DNA of 64,000 nucleotides. Origin: Acidobacteriota bacterium (GTDB lineage: Bacteria > Acidobacteriota > Terriglobia > UBA7540). Numbering within the stretch: position 1 is the stretch's first letter; the number at the start of each line of letters is the position of its first letter. The stretch covers positions 1-64,000 of the forward strand of contig JAKASG010000003.1 in assembly GCA_021828285.1 (NCBI GenBank). Direction: 5' to 3'. Of the stretch, positions 1-8,301 are shown one piece after another. Position numbers and translations under genes: made by a program. The notes under the pieces are model-generated. The model was not told the DNA's origin, made no database searches, and was given only the letters and a program-made list of their open reading frames with translations.

Positions 1-1
1 G

Positions 2-1546
2 GGCACGACGGTGACGACGGCGGGCGGAACGGTGGGCTATCTACCGCTGTGGGACTCGGCGAGCGACATCACGAAGTCGGCGCTATTCCAATCGAGCGGC
101 AACATCGGCCTGGGGACGACGACGCCGGCATCGCCGCTCGAGATTTCGATGGCGACTGCAGGGGTGGCGCTGACGCTGAGCGGGGGCGGGACGGGCGGCT
201 TCGGCTACGCGGACATCACGTCGGGAGCGAACCGAGGGTTGAGGTTGACGTCGGGGGGGAACTACGCGAACGGGCCGTCGTTCCAGTTGTGGCAAACGGG
301 CTCGGCGTTCCAGGGGATGTATTTTGACGCGGGTTCGAAGGCGGGGGCGGACATTAACTTTCGCACCAGCCCGACGAGCGGCGTGGTGGCCATGATCGTC
401 AAGCAGGGGACGGGCCTAGTCGGCATCGGCACGACCACGCCAGGCTCTCCGCTCGAAGTGGACAACAACGGAACCGTCGCGTCGGCGCACCTCCGGGTTA
501 TCGCTGGGTATGCGACGGCCACAAGCTCGACGAATTTGACGGAAGGGGTTTACGGCGAGTCGGACACCTCCACCGACGCTATAGGCGTGGAGGGCGTCGC
601 GGCGGCGAGTTCAGCGACTGTCGAGTCCTTGGGCGTTTACGGCGAGTCCGACGCGACTTCGGGACTAGGCTACGGGGTGTACGGATACTCCAACAACCCA
701 ACGGGCTACGGTGTTTATGGGTACAATGTCGCGGGCGGCTATGGCGTGTATTCCGAGGGCAACGCGGGCGTGTCCGGCACCCTGACGGTCAGCGGCAGCG
801 CGACGGCCGCGTCGTTCACCGGCTCGGGCGCAGGCCTGACCGCAATTGGGGATACCAACGTTTCCTCAGGTAGCGCAGCGACCGGCGAGGCATTAACGGC
901 CAACGGTTCCGGTGGGGCGAGCTGGGCTCTCACCGGGCCCAATGGACAGGCGGAGCTGTGCGCGCCACCGGGAATATCAGGTTGTACTTTCACAGTTCCG
1001 GCGGGCGTCACCCGGATTCGTGCATACCTCTATGGGGCAGGCGGAGGCGCGGGCGCGTCGGAAGCTGACAACGGCACGACTTGTCTGAACTCGAGCGGGT
1101 GCATTGGCGGCAACGGCGGTTCCGGAGGGTTCAGCGAAGGGGTCTTGAGTGTGACACCCGGAGAAAACCTGACGATTCAAATCGGCCTGGGCGGGTCGGG
1201 GGGAGGCTATAACACGACGAATTCGGGCGGGAATGGGGGTACGACGGAGATAGTAGACCCGTCATCCACCGTTTTGATTTCGGCGAACGGCGGCGGCGGC
1301 GGGACCTGCGGGGGTTGCGGTGCTACGGTTGGCAGCGCAGGGGCGGCGGGCACAGGTCCCGCCGGGTCGATCCTTAACGCTGGATCCGACGGCAGCGCGT
1401 GCGGCGGGAATTCGACGCGTTGCGGTTACCATCTCTGGTTTTTCACGACCGACTCAGACTTCGGCGGGCGCGGCTTCAACAATGGCACTCCAAGCGAAAC
1501 TGTAACCATTGACGGTATTCAGGGCCTTGTCTACCTCGAGTGGTAA
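2..1546 (+). CDS. Glycine-rich surface/fibre-like protein, 3' part
   Basis: The reading frame is open to the left window edge, so the true start is probably outside; the GTG at 11 is only the first possible internal start. About 510 residues are visible. Two copies of a G(L/I)GTTTP-x-SPLE(I/V) motif (about residues 32-46 and 136-150) resemble repeats seen in phage-tail-fibre-like and secreted bacterial surface proteins. A middle part is rich in YGVYG/VYGES repeats. The C-terminal ~190 residues begin with a TVPAGVTRIRAYLYGAGGG segment, the pattern of a glycine-rich beta domain, and contain several Cys pairs (CLNSSGC, CGGC). A role as an exported or surface-displayed fibre is inference. No signal peptide is visible because the N-terminus is missing. 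Confidence 0.75.
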   Translation, partial: GTTVTTAGGTVGYLPLWDSASDITKSALFQSSGNIGLGTTTPASPLEISMATAGVALTLSGGGTGGFGYADITSGANRGLRLTSGGNYANGPSFQLWQTGSAFQGMYFDAGSKAGADINFRTSPTSGVVAMIVKQGTGLVGIGTTTPGSPLEVDNNGTVASAHLRVIAGYATATSSTNLTEGVYGESDTSTDAIGVEGVAAASSATVESLGVYGESDATSGLGYGVYGYSNNPTGYGVYGYNVAGGYGVYSEGNAGVSGTLTVSGSATAASFTGSGAGLTAIGDTNVSSGSAATGEALTANGSGGASWALTGPNGQAELCAPPGISGCTFTVPAGVTRIRAYLYGAGGGAGASEADNGTTCLNSSGCIGGNGGSGGFSEGVLSVTPGENLTIQIGLGGSGGGYNTTNSGGNGGTTEIVDPSSTVLISANGGGGGTCGGCGATVGSAGAAGTGPAGSILNAGSDGSACGGNSTRCGYHLWFFTTDSDFGGRGFNNGTPSETVTIDGIQGLVYLEW

Positions 1547-1814
1547 ACGTTCGCAAAGTGAAACGCAAACCGGCCGGTGAGCTGATCGTTGCCTCTCGGA
1601 ACGTCCGCTTCCGGCGTGTTCGCACGCGCAGGGGCCAGTTACAGGATGCTGCCCGCCGCTGATGGCCAGACGCCGGCACGAACTCGCCGCTCTCTTCGCG
1701 GATGTTTCAGGTTTTAATCCTCCCCGATGATTTCAAGTGGGGCGGAGCGAAGCATTTCAGTTGAATAATGGCCGCCCGCCGTCGCACACTATGGCTGGGA
1801 GCATTCCGGAGCGG

Positions 1815-3215
1815 ATGAGCTCGGCATCAACCCAGCGTGACGCGATCGGCGAAATTCCCTCGCCCACATACCGCTTGTGGCTGGGGCTGTTTTTTATTCT
1901 CGCGACCTTCGGCTTTTTCGCCTATTACACGGCGGGAAAAATCAACCGGCTCGAGCGCTACCAATTGAACGTTGTGCAGCGCAACCGGAAGTCTTCCCTG
2001 CAGCTTCTCCGGATGCAGAATGACAGCTACCTGCTGGCGCTCCTGATCCGGGATATGGAAGTCAACCGCGCGGGCCAGTCCTTGACGGATTGGAAGCCCT
2101 CCTTGAATCGCTTGCTTGAAGACATGGAAGACGCGGCGCGGCTCGAAGCGCAATTCGCCGTCGCCTCGGCGCCCGGGAACGCGCTGCGCGATCGGTTGCG
2201 CGCGGACCTTGCGGGACTCGGCCAAAGCTCGGGTGCTGTCTTCACGCTCGATGCGCACGGGCACGGCGCGCAGGCTCGTGCGATGGTCGGGAGCGAGCTT
2301 GAACAGCAGCGGGCGGACTTGACCGCCATCGTCGTGCGGCTGCTGCGCATGAACTTCCATGCGCAGGTCGTGGCAGGAAGGAAAATTTCAGCTGTCTACA
2401 GCTCGGTAAAAAGGGACGTGCTCCTCGTGACGGGGCTGCTTTCGCTGCTGGCGCTCGCCACCGGCTTCTACGTGCTGCAAGCGAACCGGCGGACGTTTGC
2501 CAAGCTGCACCATCTGGCCGAGCAGCTCAACGACCAATCGCACCAGCTCCGGGAGCTTTCATGGCGGCTGATTGATTTGCAGGAGCAAACGCTGCGGCAG
2601 GTGGCGCGGGACCTGCACGACGAATTCGGACAAATCCTGACGGCGGTCGGGCTCGCGCTCAAGCGCGCGGAGCGGCATGGCGCAGGAAGTGAAATGCAGC
2701 AGGAACTTGAAAATGCGCGCGGGATCGTTCAAGAGACGCTCGAGAACGTGCGGGGGCGTTCGCAGATTTTCCGGCCAGCGATTCTCGATGATTTCGGGCT
2801 CACGCAGGCGCTCGACGGGCTGGCGCGGCAATTCAGCGAGCAGGCGAACATCTCCGTCCACTTCGATGCGCGAGGCGTGAACGGAGAATTCGCGCCTTCG
2901 GAGGCGATTCACCTCTACCGGATCGTCCAGGAGGCGCTGAACAACGTGGCGCGGCATTCGCACGCTTCCGAGGCATGGGTCACGCTTGAAGCACAAGGCG
3001 ACGAGCTCGAGATCCAGGTGCGCGACAACGGCTCCGGGTTCGATATGCAACGCGCGAATGCCCGCTCGCCCCGGCTCGGTTTGGGTTTATTGAGCATGCG
3101 CGAGCGCGCGGAACATTTGAATGGCACGCTCTCGGTTCAATCTTCACCTCAGAAGGGAACTGCGGTGACCGCGCGCGTTCCCTTGAAGCCCTCCGAGGCT
3201 AAGAAAGGCGTCTGA
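1815..3215 (+). CDS. NarL-family sensor histidine kinase
   Basis: Membrane sensor kinase that autophosphorylates on His and passes phosphate to the regulator encoded next. Counting from the ATG at 1815: TM1 about 20-40, an extracytoplasmic helical sensor of ~160 residues, TM2 about 200-222, a short coiled coil, then a HisKA_3 domain with RDLHDEFGQ (phosphoacceptor His about 268). The HATPase_c domain shows the N box (QEALNNVARHS) and G boxes (DNGSGFD, GLGLLSMRERA). The frame extends up to a GTG at 1737 and an ATG at 1791. None of the starts has a convincing Shine-Dalgarno; 1815 was chosen because it puts TM1 at a usual distance. The stop lies 3 bases before the response regulator, so the two are co-transcribed. 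The signal sensed is unknown. Confidence 0.9.
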   Translation: MSSASTQRDAIGEIPSPTYRLWLGLFFILATFGFFAYYTAGKINRLERYQLNVVQRNRKSSLQLLRMQNDSYLLALLIRDMEVNRAGQSLTDWKPSLNRLLEDMEDAARLEAQFAVASAPGNALRDRLRADLAGLGQSSGAVFTLDAHGHGAQARAMVGSELEQQRADLTAIVVRLLRMNFHAQVVAGRKISAVYSSVKRDVLLVTGLLSLLALATGFYVLQANRRTFAKLHHLAEQLNDQSHQLRELSWRLIDLQEQTLRQVARDLHDEFGQILTAVGLALKRAERHGAGSEMQQELENARGIVQETLENVRGRSQIFRPAILDDFGLTQALDGLARQFSEQANISVHFDARGVNGEFAPSEAIHLYRIVQEALNNVARHSHASEAWVTLEAQGDELEIQVRDNGSGFDMQRANARSPRLGLGLLSMRERAEHLNGTLSVQSSPQKGTAVTARVPLKPSEAKKGV

Positions 3216-3218
3216 AAC

Positions 3219-3893
3219 ATGTCCGAAACCTCATCGCCGAAGAAAATCCGTGTTGTGCTCGCCGACGATCACTCACTGGTGCGGCAAGGCTTCCGCAGAA
3301 TGCTCGAGGACGACCCGCGCATCCAGGTGGTGGGCGAAGCGAGCACCGGCTCGGCAGCGATTCGCGAGTGCGCAAAGCTCAAACCGGACGTCATCGTCAT
3401 GGACATTTCCATGCCGGAAATCGGCGGGCTTGAAGCGACGGCGGAAATTCTGAAGAGCCAGCCCGCAACGCGCGTCATCATTTTGAGCATGTATTCGAAC
3501 GCCGCTTACGTCCGCAAGGCCATCGAAGCGGGCGCGAAGGGATATATCCTGAAAGACGCGATGGACGTGGACTTGACGCGCGCCATCGTCGCCGTTGCGG
3601 AAGGGACCGCGTACCTGAGCGCTTCGGTCTCAAACCTGCTACTCGAAGGCGTGAAGGCGGGCGGATTTGAAAAGCCGCTCGATGATCCCTACGAGCGCCT
3701 CACCTTGCGCGAAAAAGAAGTCCTGCAGTTGATCGCCGAGGGCAAGTCGAATAAGGAAATTGCAGTGCTGCTCGACATCAGCGTCAACACCGTCGCCGTC
3801 CACCGCGCTCATTTGATGGAAACGCTCGGCATCCACCGCACCGCCGAGCTCGTCCTTTACGCCGTCAAGCGCGGACTCGTCCAGCCAAAATAA
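3219..3893 (+). CDS. LuxR/FixJ-family response regulator
   Basis: Cytoplasmic DNA-binding partner of the preceding kinase. An N-terminal receiver domain (about 9-125) has the acidic pair DD at 16-17, phosphoacceptor Asp62 in VIVMDISMP, the conserved Ser of the ILSMYS strand and Lys112 of the GYILKDA motif. A C-terminal LuxR-type helix-turn-helix (about 155-215) carries LTLREKEVLQLIAEGKSNKEIA and VNTVAVHRAHLMETLGI. Length (224 residues) is normal for the NarL/FixJ family. It starts 3 bases after the kinase stop, so this is a classic two-gene operon. Targets cannot be told from sequence; the neighbours on either side are transcribed independently. Confidence 0.93.
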   Translation: MSETSSPKKIRVVLADDHSLVRQGFRRMLEDDPRIQVVGEASTGSAAIRECAKLKPDVIVMDISMPEIGGLEATAEILKSQPATRVIILSMYSNAAYVRKAIEAGAKGYILKDAMDVDLTRAIVAVAEGTAYLSASVSNLLLEGVKAGGFEKPLDDPYERLTLREKEVLQLIAEGKSNKEIAVLLDISVNTVAVHRAHLMETLGIHRTAELVLYAVKRGLVQPK

Positions 3894-3946
3894 ATCACGA
3901 CGCGCTCCTTTTCGATTCGAGTTTCTTTCCGAGGGAGCAAACCGGC

Positions 3947-4588
3947 TCAATCGAGACCGGGCGCAACGAAGGTCACACCGCGCGCGGCGTTGGCGCGGCG
4001 CGTGGCGGCCAGATCGAGCGCGCTGAGCGGAATCTTCCGTGTCACCTCGCCTTGAAACACCCAGAGCGTTCCGCCGAGGACGGCGTAATTCTGGATGGTG
4101 GCTCGATGGCCATTGCGGAAGACCAAAGTGGTGGGGAGAAGTTTTTGGGGCGGCGCAGGCGGCGGAGCGGGCGCCTGGGTCTGAAAATTATCGGCTTCTG
4201 AACGCTGTTGCCGAAGGTAATCCACTTCATCCGACAAGTGCTGCACGGCCGTTGCGAGTTGAATATTTACAAGTTCATTCGATTGCTGCGGGGGCGAGTA
4301 TTCGACAGGCCGGTCATAGCCGTTGCCGTAATTATAAACTTGGCCGCCCGCCGTATCGAACCAGCCCACCTGCACGTAGGCCGGAGTGAAGCAGAAAGGG
4401 CAATAGAAGCCGCCGAATCCGCCAACGGGACCGCGCCTCGGAAACCAAGTTTGCACCGGAGAGGCGTGGCCGAAGGGGGCGGGCGCGGGCATCGGTTGAA
4501 ATTGCGCAAACGCAGGTTGAGAAGTGATGAGAGATCCGGCCAGCACGAAGCCGGATATGACCGCCGGGATGGCGATCAATCGCCTCAT
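3947..4588 (-). CDS. Exported protein of unknown function with coiled coil
   Basis: Not recognised as a named family. The 213-residue product has a clear signal peptide (MRRL, then a hydrophobic stretch ending near QPAFA-QF, residues 1-28). It continues with a Pro/Gly/Phe-rich section containing a YCPFC motif, a short helical, probably coiled-coil stretch (about 115-133, VQHLSDEVDYLRQQR), a proline-rich linker (APAPPPAPPQ) and a C-terminal beta-rich part (about 150-200, TTLVFRNGHRATIQNYAVLGGTLWVF). The latter resembles small domains common in Acidobacteriota exported proteins. It faces the response regulator convergently and lies downstream of korAB with a gap of about 60 bases. Confidence 0.7.
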   Translation of the reverse strand: MRRLIAIPAVISGFVLAGSLITSQPAFAQFQPMPAPAPFGHASPVQTWFPRRGPVGGFGGFYCPFCFTPAYVQVGWFDTAGGQVYNYGNGYDRPVEYSPPQQSNELVNIQLATAVQHLSDEVDYLRQQRSEADNFQTQAPAPPPAPPQKLLPTTLVFRNGHRATIQNYAVLGGTLWVFQGEVTRKIPLSALDLAATRRANAARGVTFVAPGLD

Positions 4589-4651
4589 GACAAAACTCTA
4601 CCACCGTTTTTCGCTTGATGCAACTCCGGGAGCGGCAGGCGCGCCGCGAAC

Positions 4652-5704
4652 CTACTTGAGAGATTCCATGACCTCGTCGAGCGCCGCTTTGGGCGGACGG
4701 ACGCGCGACTGGGGCAGCGTTGCGAGCGGCTCATCCACGAGGTTAAGCATGTCTATAAAGGTCGGCGCCGAAGTGTTCACGTACAACAGGCCGGTCAGAA
4801 TGGCGCCCTGATCGTGGGCCTCGGCGAGCAGGCTGAGGGCTGCGACTTTGTCGGTCGGATCGTAATCTTTGTCGAGTTTCTTCAGGAGCAGGTGCGAGCC
4901 GTCATGCAGGCGGACTTGGGTGGTGGTTCCAGGATCGTATTCGACATTGATTTCGTCGAAGAAGGGAATATAGCTCAAGTCTTCGAGCGGCTCATCGTGA
5001 TCGCGGACGAAGCTATAGCTCTTGGTCGAGCCTTCGTGATCGTTGAAGGTGACGCAAGGCGAAATGATGTCGAGCATGGCCGTTCCGTGGTGGCTGAGCG
5101 CGCCCTTGATCAGAGCCATGACTTGCGGCTTGTCGCCCGAGAACGACCGAGCCACGTAGCTTGCTCCCAGCTCGATGGCGAGCGCGCAAGTGTCCACGGG
5201 AGGGAGATCGTTGATGACTCCGGTCTTGAGTTTCGCGCCGCGGTCGGCCGTAGCGGAGAACTGGCCTTTGGTGAGGCCGTACACGCCGTTGTCCTCGATG
5301 ATGTAGACGATCGGCAGATTGCGCCGCATCAAGTGGACGAACTGGCCAATGCCGATGGATGCGGTGTCGCCGTCGCCCGAAACGCCGAGGGCGATGAGAT
5401 GGCGGTTCGCGAGCATCGCGCCGGTCGCGACCGAGGGCATCCGCCCGTGCACGGCATTGAAGGCATGGGAACGGCCGAGGAAGTAGGCGGGGCTCTTCGA
5501 GGAGCAGCCGATTCCCGAAGGCTTGATGATGCGGTGCGGCTCGATGCCGAGCTCGTAGCACGCTTCAATGATGCGCTCCGAGATGGCATTGTGCCCGCAA
5601 CCGGCGCACAGCGTGGTCCGCCGGCCTTTGTAATCGGCGGGCTCGAGTCCAATGCGGTTGACCTTTTTCGCGGGGGCCGGAGGAACGGCCGTGGTGGCGC
5701 CCAT
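4652..5704 (-). CDS. korB: 2-oxoacid:ferredoxin oxidoreductase, beta subunit
   Basis: TPP-binding catalytic subunit of a 2-oxoglutarate (or other 2-oxoacid) :ferredoxin oxidoreductase, which makes acyl-CoA, CO2 and reduced ferredoxin in the cytoplasm. Starting from the ATG at 5704 the product has 350 residues. It shows the Fe-S/TPP-site Cys pair in CAGCGHN (33, 36), a further Cys at 67, the TPP-Mg motif GDGD (110-113) and DNGVYGLTKGQ (138-148). The frame is open much further upstream, but that part overlaps korA antisensically in codon quality and is not coding. The start is one base past the korA stop, so the two subunits are translationally coupled. Exact substrate (2-oxoglutarate versus pyruvate) is not settled by sequence inspection; 2-oxoglutarate is favoured by overall type. 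Confidence 0.93.
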   Translation of the reverse strand: MGATTAVPPAPAKKVNRIGLEPADYKGRRTTLCAGCGHNAISERIIEACYELGIEPHRIIKPSGIGCSSKSPAYFLGRSHAFNAVHGRMPSVATGAMLANRHLIALGVSGDGDTASIGIGQFVHLMRRNLPIVYIIEDNGVYGLTKGQFSATADRGAKLKTGVINDLPPVDTCALAIELGASYVARSFSGDKPQVMALIKGALSHHGTAMLDIISPCVTFNDHEGSTKSYSFVRDHDEPLEDLSYIPFFDEINVEYDPGTTTQVRLHDGSHLLLKKLDKDYDPTDKVAALSLLAEAHDQGAILTGLLYVNTSAPTFIDMLNLVDEPLATLPQSRVRPPKAALDEVMESLK

Positions 5705-5705
5705 A

Positions 5706-7550
5706 TCAATTCTCCGTTTCCTGCTGAATGATGGAGTCGGTGATGCTGCGCGCGTCCATCGGCAAACCGCCGTAATGGAGCACGCTGTGCAGCCGATTGA
5801 TGCTCGCGCCGTCGAGTTCCATGCGGAGCAGGCTGAGAAGCTGCGCATCGCGATTCTGCTCGACGACGTAAACCCGTGGCATGCGGCGGATAAAGTCCGA
5901 AACTTCCTCGCTGAAGGGATAGGAGCGAACGCGGCAGTAGGCGGCCTCGATGCCGTGCTCCTGCCGGAGCTGGTCGAGCGCTTCGGCGACCGCCCAATGG
6001 CTCGACCCGTAGGCAATGATACCCAGGGCCGCGCTCCGGCCGTCTCGAATTTCCGGCTTCGGCACGCGCCGCCGCGCCGTTTCGAATTTGCGCGCCAGGC
6101 GATCCATGTTGCGGACGTAGTCTTCCGAGCGCTCGCTGTACTGAGCTTTCTCATCGTGCCCGCTGCCGCGCGTGAAGTAAGCGGCCGCGGGATGGTTCGT
6201 TCCGGGCAGCGTGCGGTAGCCGATGCCGTCGCCGTCCACGTCCTTGTACCGCTCGAAGCTCCCGAGGCGCTTCAGGTCTTCCACGGTCAGCACCTTGCCG
6301 CGGGCGATGGGCTTTTCGGGATAGGCGAAGGGATCCGCCATCCAGTTGTTCATTCCGAGATCCAGATCCATCATGACGAAAACAGGCGTCTGGAATTCTT
6401 CCGCGAGATCGAAGGCCTCAATCGCCAGCGAGAAACATTCTTCGGGCGATGAGGGCATGAGCATGATGTTGCGAGTATCGCCGTGAGAAAGCAAAGCGTT
6501 CTTGAGGATATCGCCTTGCGCCGTGCGCGTGGGCAACCCGGTGGAGGGGCCGACGCGCTGCACGTCGAAGATGACAGCGGGAATCTCCGCGTAGTAGCCG
6601 AGGCCCACAAACTCCGCCATCAGCGAAATACCGGGCCCCGAAGTGGCGGTCATCGAGCGCGCTCCGGCCCAGCCGGCGCCGAGCGCCATTCCGATGGAGG
6701 CAAGCTCGTCTTCCGCCTGGACGATCGCAAAGGTCGCCTTTCCGGTCTCCGGATCAATGCGGAAGCGCCTCATATATTCGATCACGGATTCGGCGAGCGA
6801 AGACGACGGCGTGATCGGGTACCAGGTGAGCGCCGTGCACCCTGCAAATACCGCGCCCAGCGCCGCAGCCGAGTTTCCGTCAATAATGATTTTGCCGCGC
6901 GTTGCATTCATGCGCTCGAGGCGAAGGCGGTCGCTTTTTCCAAAGTGTTTTTGCGCGTAGTCGAAGCCCGCGCGCGCCGCGTTGAAGTTCATCTCCGCCG
7001 CGCTCGCCTTCTTGCGAAACTGTTTTTCGAGCGCCGCGTGGATTTCCTCCATTTCGATCCCGAGCAGCTCCGCGACCGCGCCGTCATAAATCATATTGCG
7101 GACGCGCTTGCGCAATTTGGCGTTCGGGCAAACGGGCGCAACCAATGCGTCGAAAGGCACGGGATAGAACGAGCAGTCGTTGCGCAGCCGGTCGAGCTTC
7201 AGCTTCTCGTCGTAAACGATGAGGGCCCCGGGCGGCGCCGCGCGCGCGTCCTCATCGGCCGTTTCCGGATTCATCGCCACCAGCAACTCCACTTCGCGGC
7301 GGCGCGCCACGTATCCGTGCTTTGAAGCGCGAATGGTGAACCAGGTGGGTAGACCCTCGATGTTCGAGGGAAACATGTTCTTGCCGGAGACGGGAATGCC
7401 CATCTGGAAGATGGCCCGCAGCAGGACGGCGTTGGCCGTCTGGCTGCCGGAGCCGTTGACGGTGGCAACTTGAATGGTCAGATCGTTGGTGACTCTCTGA
7501 GTTTGCGGCGCGGCCTCCGCCTCCTGCGGGATAACCTCCGTAGTTCCCAT
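5706..7550 (-). CDS. korA: 2-oxoacid:ferredoxin oxidoreductase, fused gamma-alpha subunit
   Basis: Partner of KorB. The 614-residue protein is the fused form. The gamma-type domain comes first (about 25-215) with NGSGSQTANAVLLRAIFQMG and the SNIEGLPTWFTIR segment. The alpha domain follows (about 225-600) with YPITPSSSLAES, DELASIGMALGAGWAG, TSGPGISLMAE and DVQRVGPSTGLPTRTAQGD, which are hallmarks of this family. The start ATG at 7550 has a good upstream Shine-Dalgarno (AGAGGGGG). An extended -10 promoter candidate lies about 190 bases upstream. It probably serves ferredoxin-linked TCA flux, as in many Acidobacteriota; that physiological role is inference. Confidence 0.94.
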   Translation of the reverse strand: MGTTEVIPQEAEAAPQTQRVTNDLTIQVATVNGSGSQTANAVLLRAIFQMGIPVSGKNMFPSNIEGLPTWFTIRASKHGYVARRREVELLVAMNPETADEDARAAPPGALIVYDEKLKLDRLRNDCSFYPVPFDALVAPVCPNAKLRKRVRNMIYDGAVAELLGIEMEEIHAALEKQFRKKASAAEMNFNAARAGFDYAQKHFGKSDRLRLERMNATRGKIIIDGNSAAALGAVFAGCTALTWYPITPSSSLAESVIEYMRRFRIDPETGKATFAIVQAEDELASIGMALGAGWAGARSMTATSGPGISLMAEFVGLGYYAEIPAVIFDVQRVGPSTGLPTRTAQGDILKNALLSHGDTRNIMLMPSSPEECFSLAIEAFDLAEEFQTPVFVMMDLDLGMNNWMADPFAYPEKPIARGKVLTVEDLKRLGSFERYKDVDGDGIGYRTLPGTNHPAAAYFTRGSGHDEKAQYSERSEDYVRNMDRLARKFETARRRVPKPEIRDGRSAALGIIAYGSSHWAVAEALDQLRQEHGIEAAYCRVRSYPFSEEVSDFIRRMPRVYVVEQNRDAQLLSLLRMELDGASINRLHSVLHYGGLPMDARSITDSIIQQETEN

Positions 7551-7737
7551 AGCCCCCTCTTTCCTACTGCAGAATCTCTTTCCTCCGCGCGCGCCTTTTC
7601 CGCGATCGTGGATCAGGCAACGGCAAGAGCGAATTTCGCCCCCCTCGAAAGCCGATCAATCCTCGGCGCTTCCGGGCGGTTACTTCTGCGGGAGACTCAA
7701 CGCCAGGCCTCGTGGCTTGCCACTCCCTGCCGTTTTA

Positions 7738-7746
7738 AGTATAACA
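7738..7746 (-). promoter_or_regulatory. Candidate extended -10 promoter for korAB
   Basis: Read on the minus strand this is TGT-TATACT, an extended -10 element (TGn directly before a 5/6 -10 hexamer). No -35 hexamer is visible, which is normal for this promoter class. Predicted transcription would start near 7731, giving korA a leader of about 180 bases. Support is sequence match only. Confidence 0.35.
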
Positions 7747-7894
7747 GATTACGCCGTCCGCCGCGCGCGCCCTCCGCCCGCGCTATTGGCGAGCCTCGCG
7801 GCCGTACCAAAGTACTATTGACCCGCTCGAAACCAAGCCGTAAACTCATTTCCGTTGGCGACGCCCCATACCTGTTTTTCGCCTGCTATTTCGC

Positions 7895-7922
7895 TTGACA
7901 GCAGGGGAAATTCTGGGAGAAT
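7895..7922 (+). promoter_or_regulatory. Candidate sigma-70 promoter for the small-peptide module
   Basis: A perfect -35 TTGACA (7895-7900), a 16-base spacer and -10 GAGAAT (7917-7922). A transcript from here would carry the whole hairpin at 7982-8039. A second, weaker candidate (TTGACT 7955-7960, 17 bases, TAGGCT 7978-7983) would start after the 5' arm of that hairpin and so give an open ribosome site. Confidence 0.35.
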
Positions 7923-7981
7923 GGGGACCGTGGGCAATGGTGTAGAAAAAACTCTTGACTCAGGAGGCATAAGCAGCTAGG

Positions 7982-8039
7982 CTCTCCTTCGAGCGGGCGG
8001 CAGGTTGGCGCCCGCCATCCCGAAGATATCGAAGGAGAG
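7982..8039 (+). promoter_or_regulatory. Hairpin that buries the ribosome-binding site of the 64-residue peptide gene
   Basis: CTCTCCTTCGA (7982-7992) is a perfect 11-base complement of TCGAAGGAGAG (8029-8039), and the second arm contains the AAGGAGAG Shine-Dalgarno of the GTG start at 8044. Between the arms lies a second perfect 7-base stem, GCGGGCG (7993-7999) with CGCCCGC (8009-8015). Folded RNA would hide the ribosome site. Whether it acts as a thermometer, a ligand- or protein-controlled switch, or a DNA operator is not known. Confidence 0.6.
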
Positions 8040-8043
8040 TTCC

Positions 8044-8238
8044 GTGAAAAATTATATCTTGACGTTTGTGTTGGCAGTGTTCGTGGTCTTGGTTGCATTT
8101 TCACTGAAACAGAAGCTGACTTCGGCCACGCCAGCGCAAGGCAATACGCAGGTGATGGCACTGGGAAGTTTCCCGCCACCGTTACCGCCTGCCGTAAATC
8201 TAGGCAGCTTTCCCCCGCCGCTACCGCCGACTCGATAG
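8044..8238 (+). CDS. Small membrane-anchored peptide with duplicated LGSFPPPLPP
   Basis: A 64-residue product from a GTG at 8044, chosen because AAGGAGAG ends 4 bases upstream; the in-frame extension to 8005 would lie inside the hairpin. Residues 4-21 are a strongly hydrophobic helix after MKNY, either a membrane anchor or an uncleaved signal. A polar linker (22-39) is followed by two copies of the decapeptide LGSFPPPLPP at 40-49 and 53-62, ending in TR. The two copies differ at 8 of 10 codons, all synonymously, which argues that the peptide sequence itself is selected. No known family is recognised. It is followed 63 bases later by a 7-TM protein gene. A secreted or displayed signalling/ligand peptide is a hypothesis. 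Confidence 0.72.
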   Translation: MKNYILTFVLAVFVVLVAFSLKQKLTSATPAQGNTQVMALGSFPPPLPPAVNLGSFPPPLPPTR

Positions 8239-8301
8239 GTGAGTTGAGTCGCTTGGGCGTTCAGCGGGGGAGCGGCGAATGAACCCTGCGAAGGACCGCT
8301 C

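Noticed and set aside
5705-6154. N-terminal extension of KorB to 6154
   Set aside because: This stretch codes korA in another frame; the ATG at 5704, one base after the korA stop, gives the standard N-terminus.
6483-7325. 280-codon plus-strand frame
   Set aside because: Mirror of korA; low-complexity Arg/Ala/His composition typical of an out-of-frame GC-rich read.
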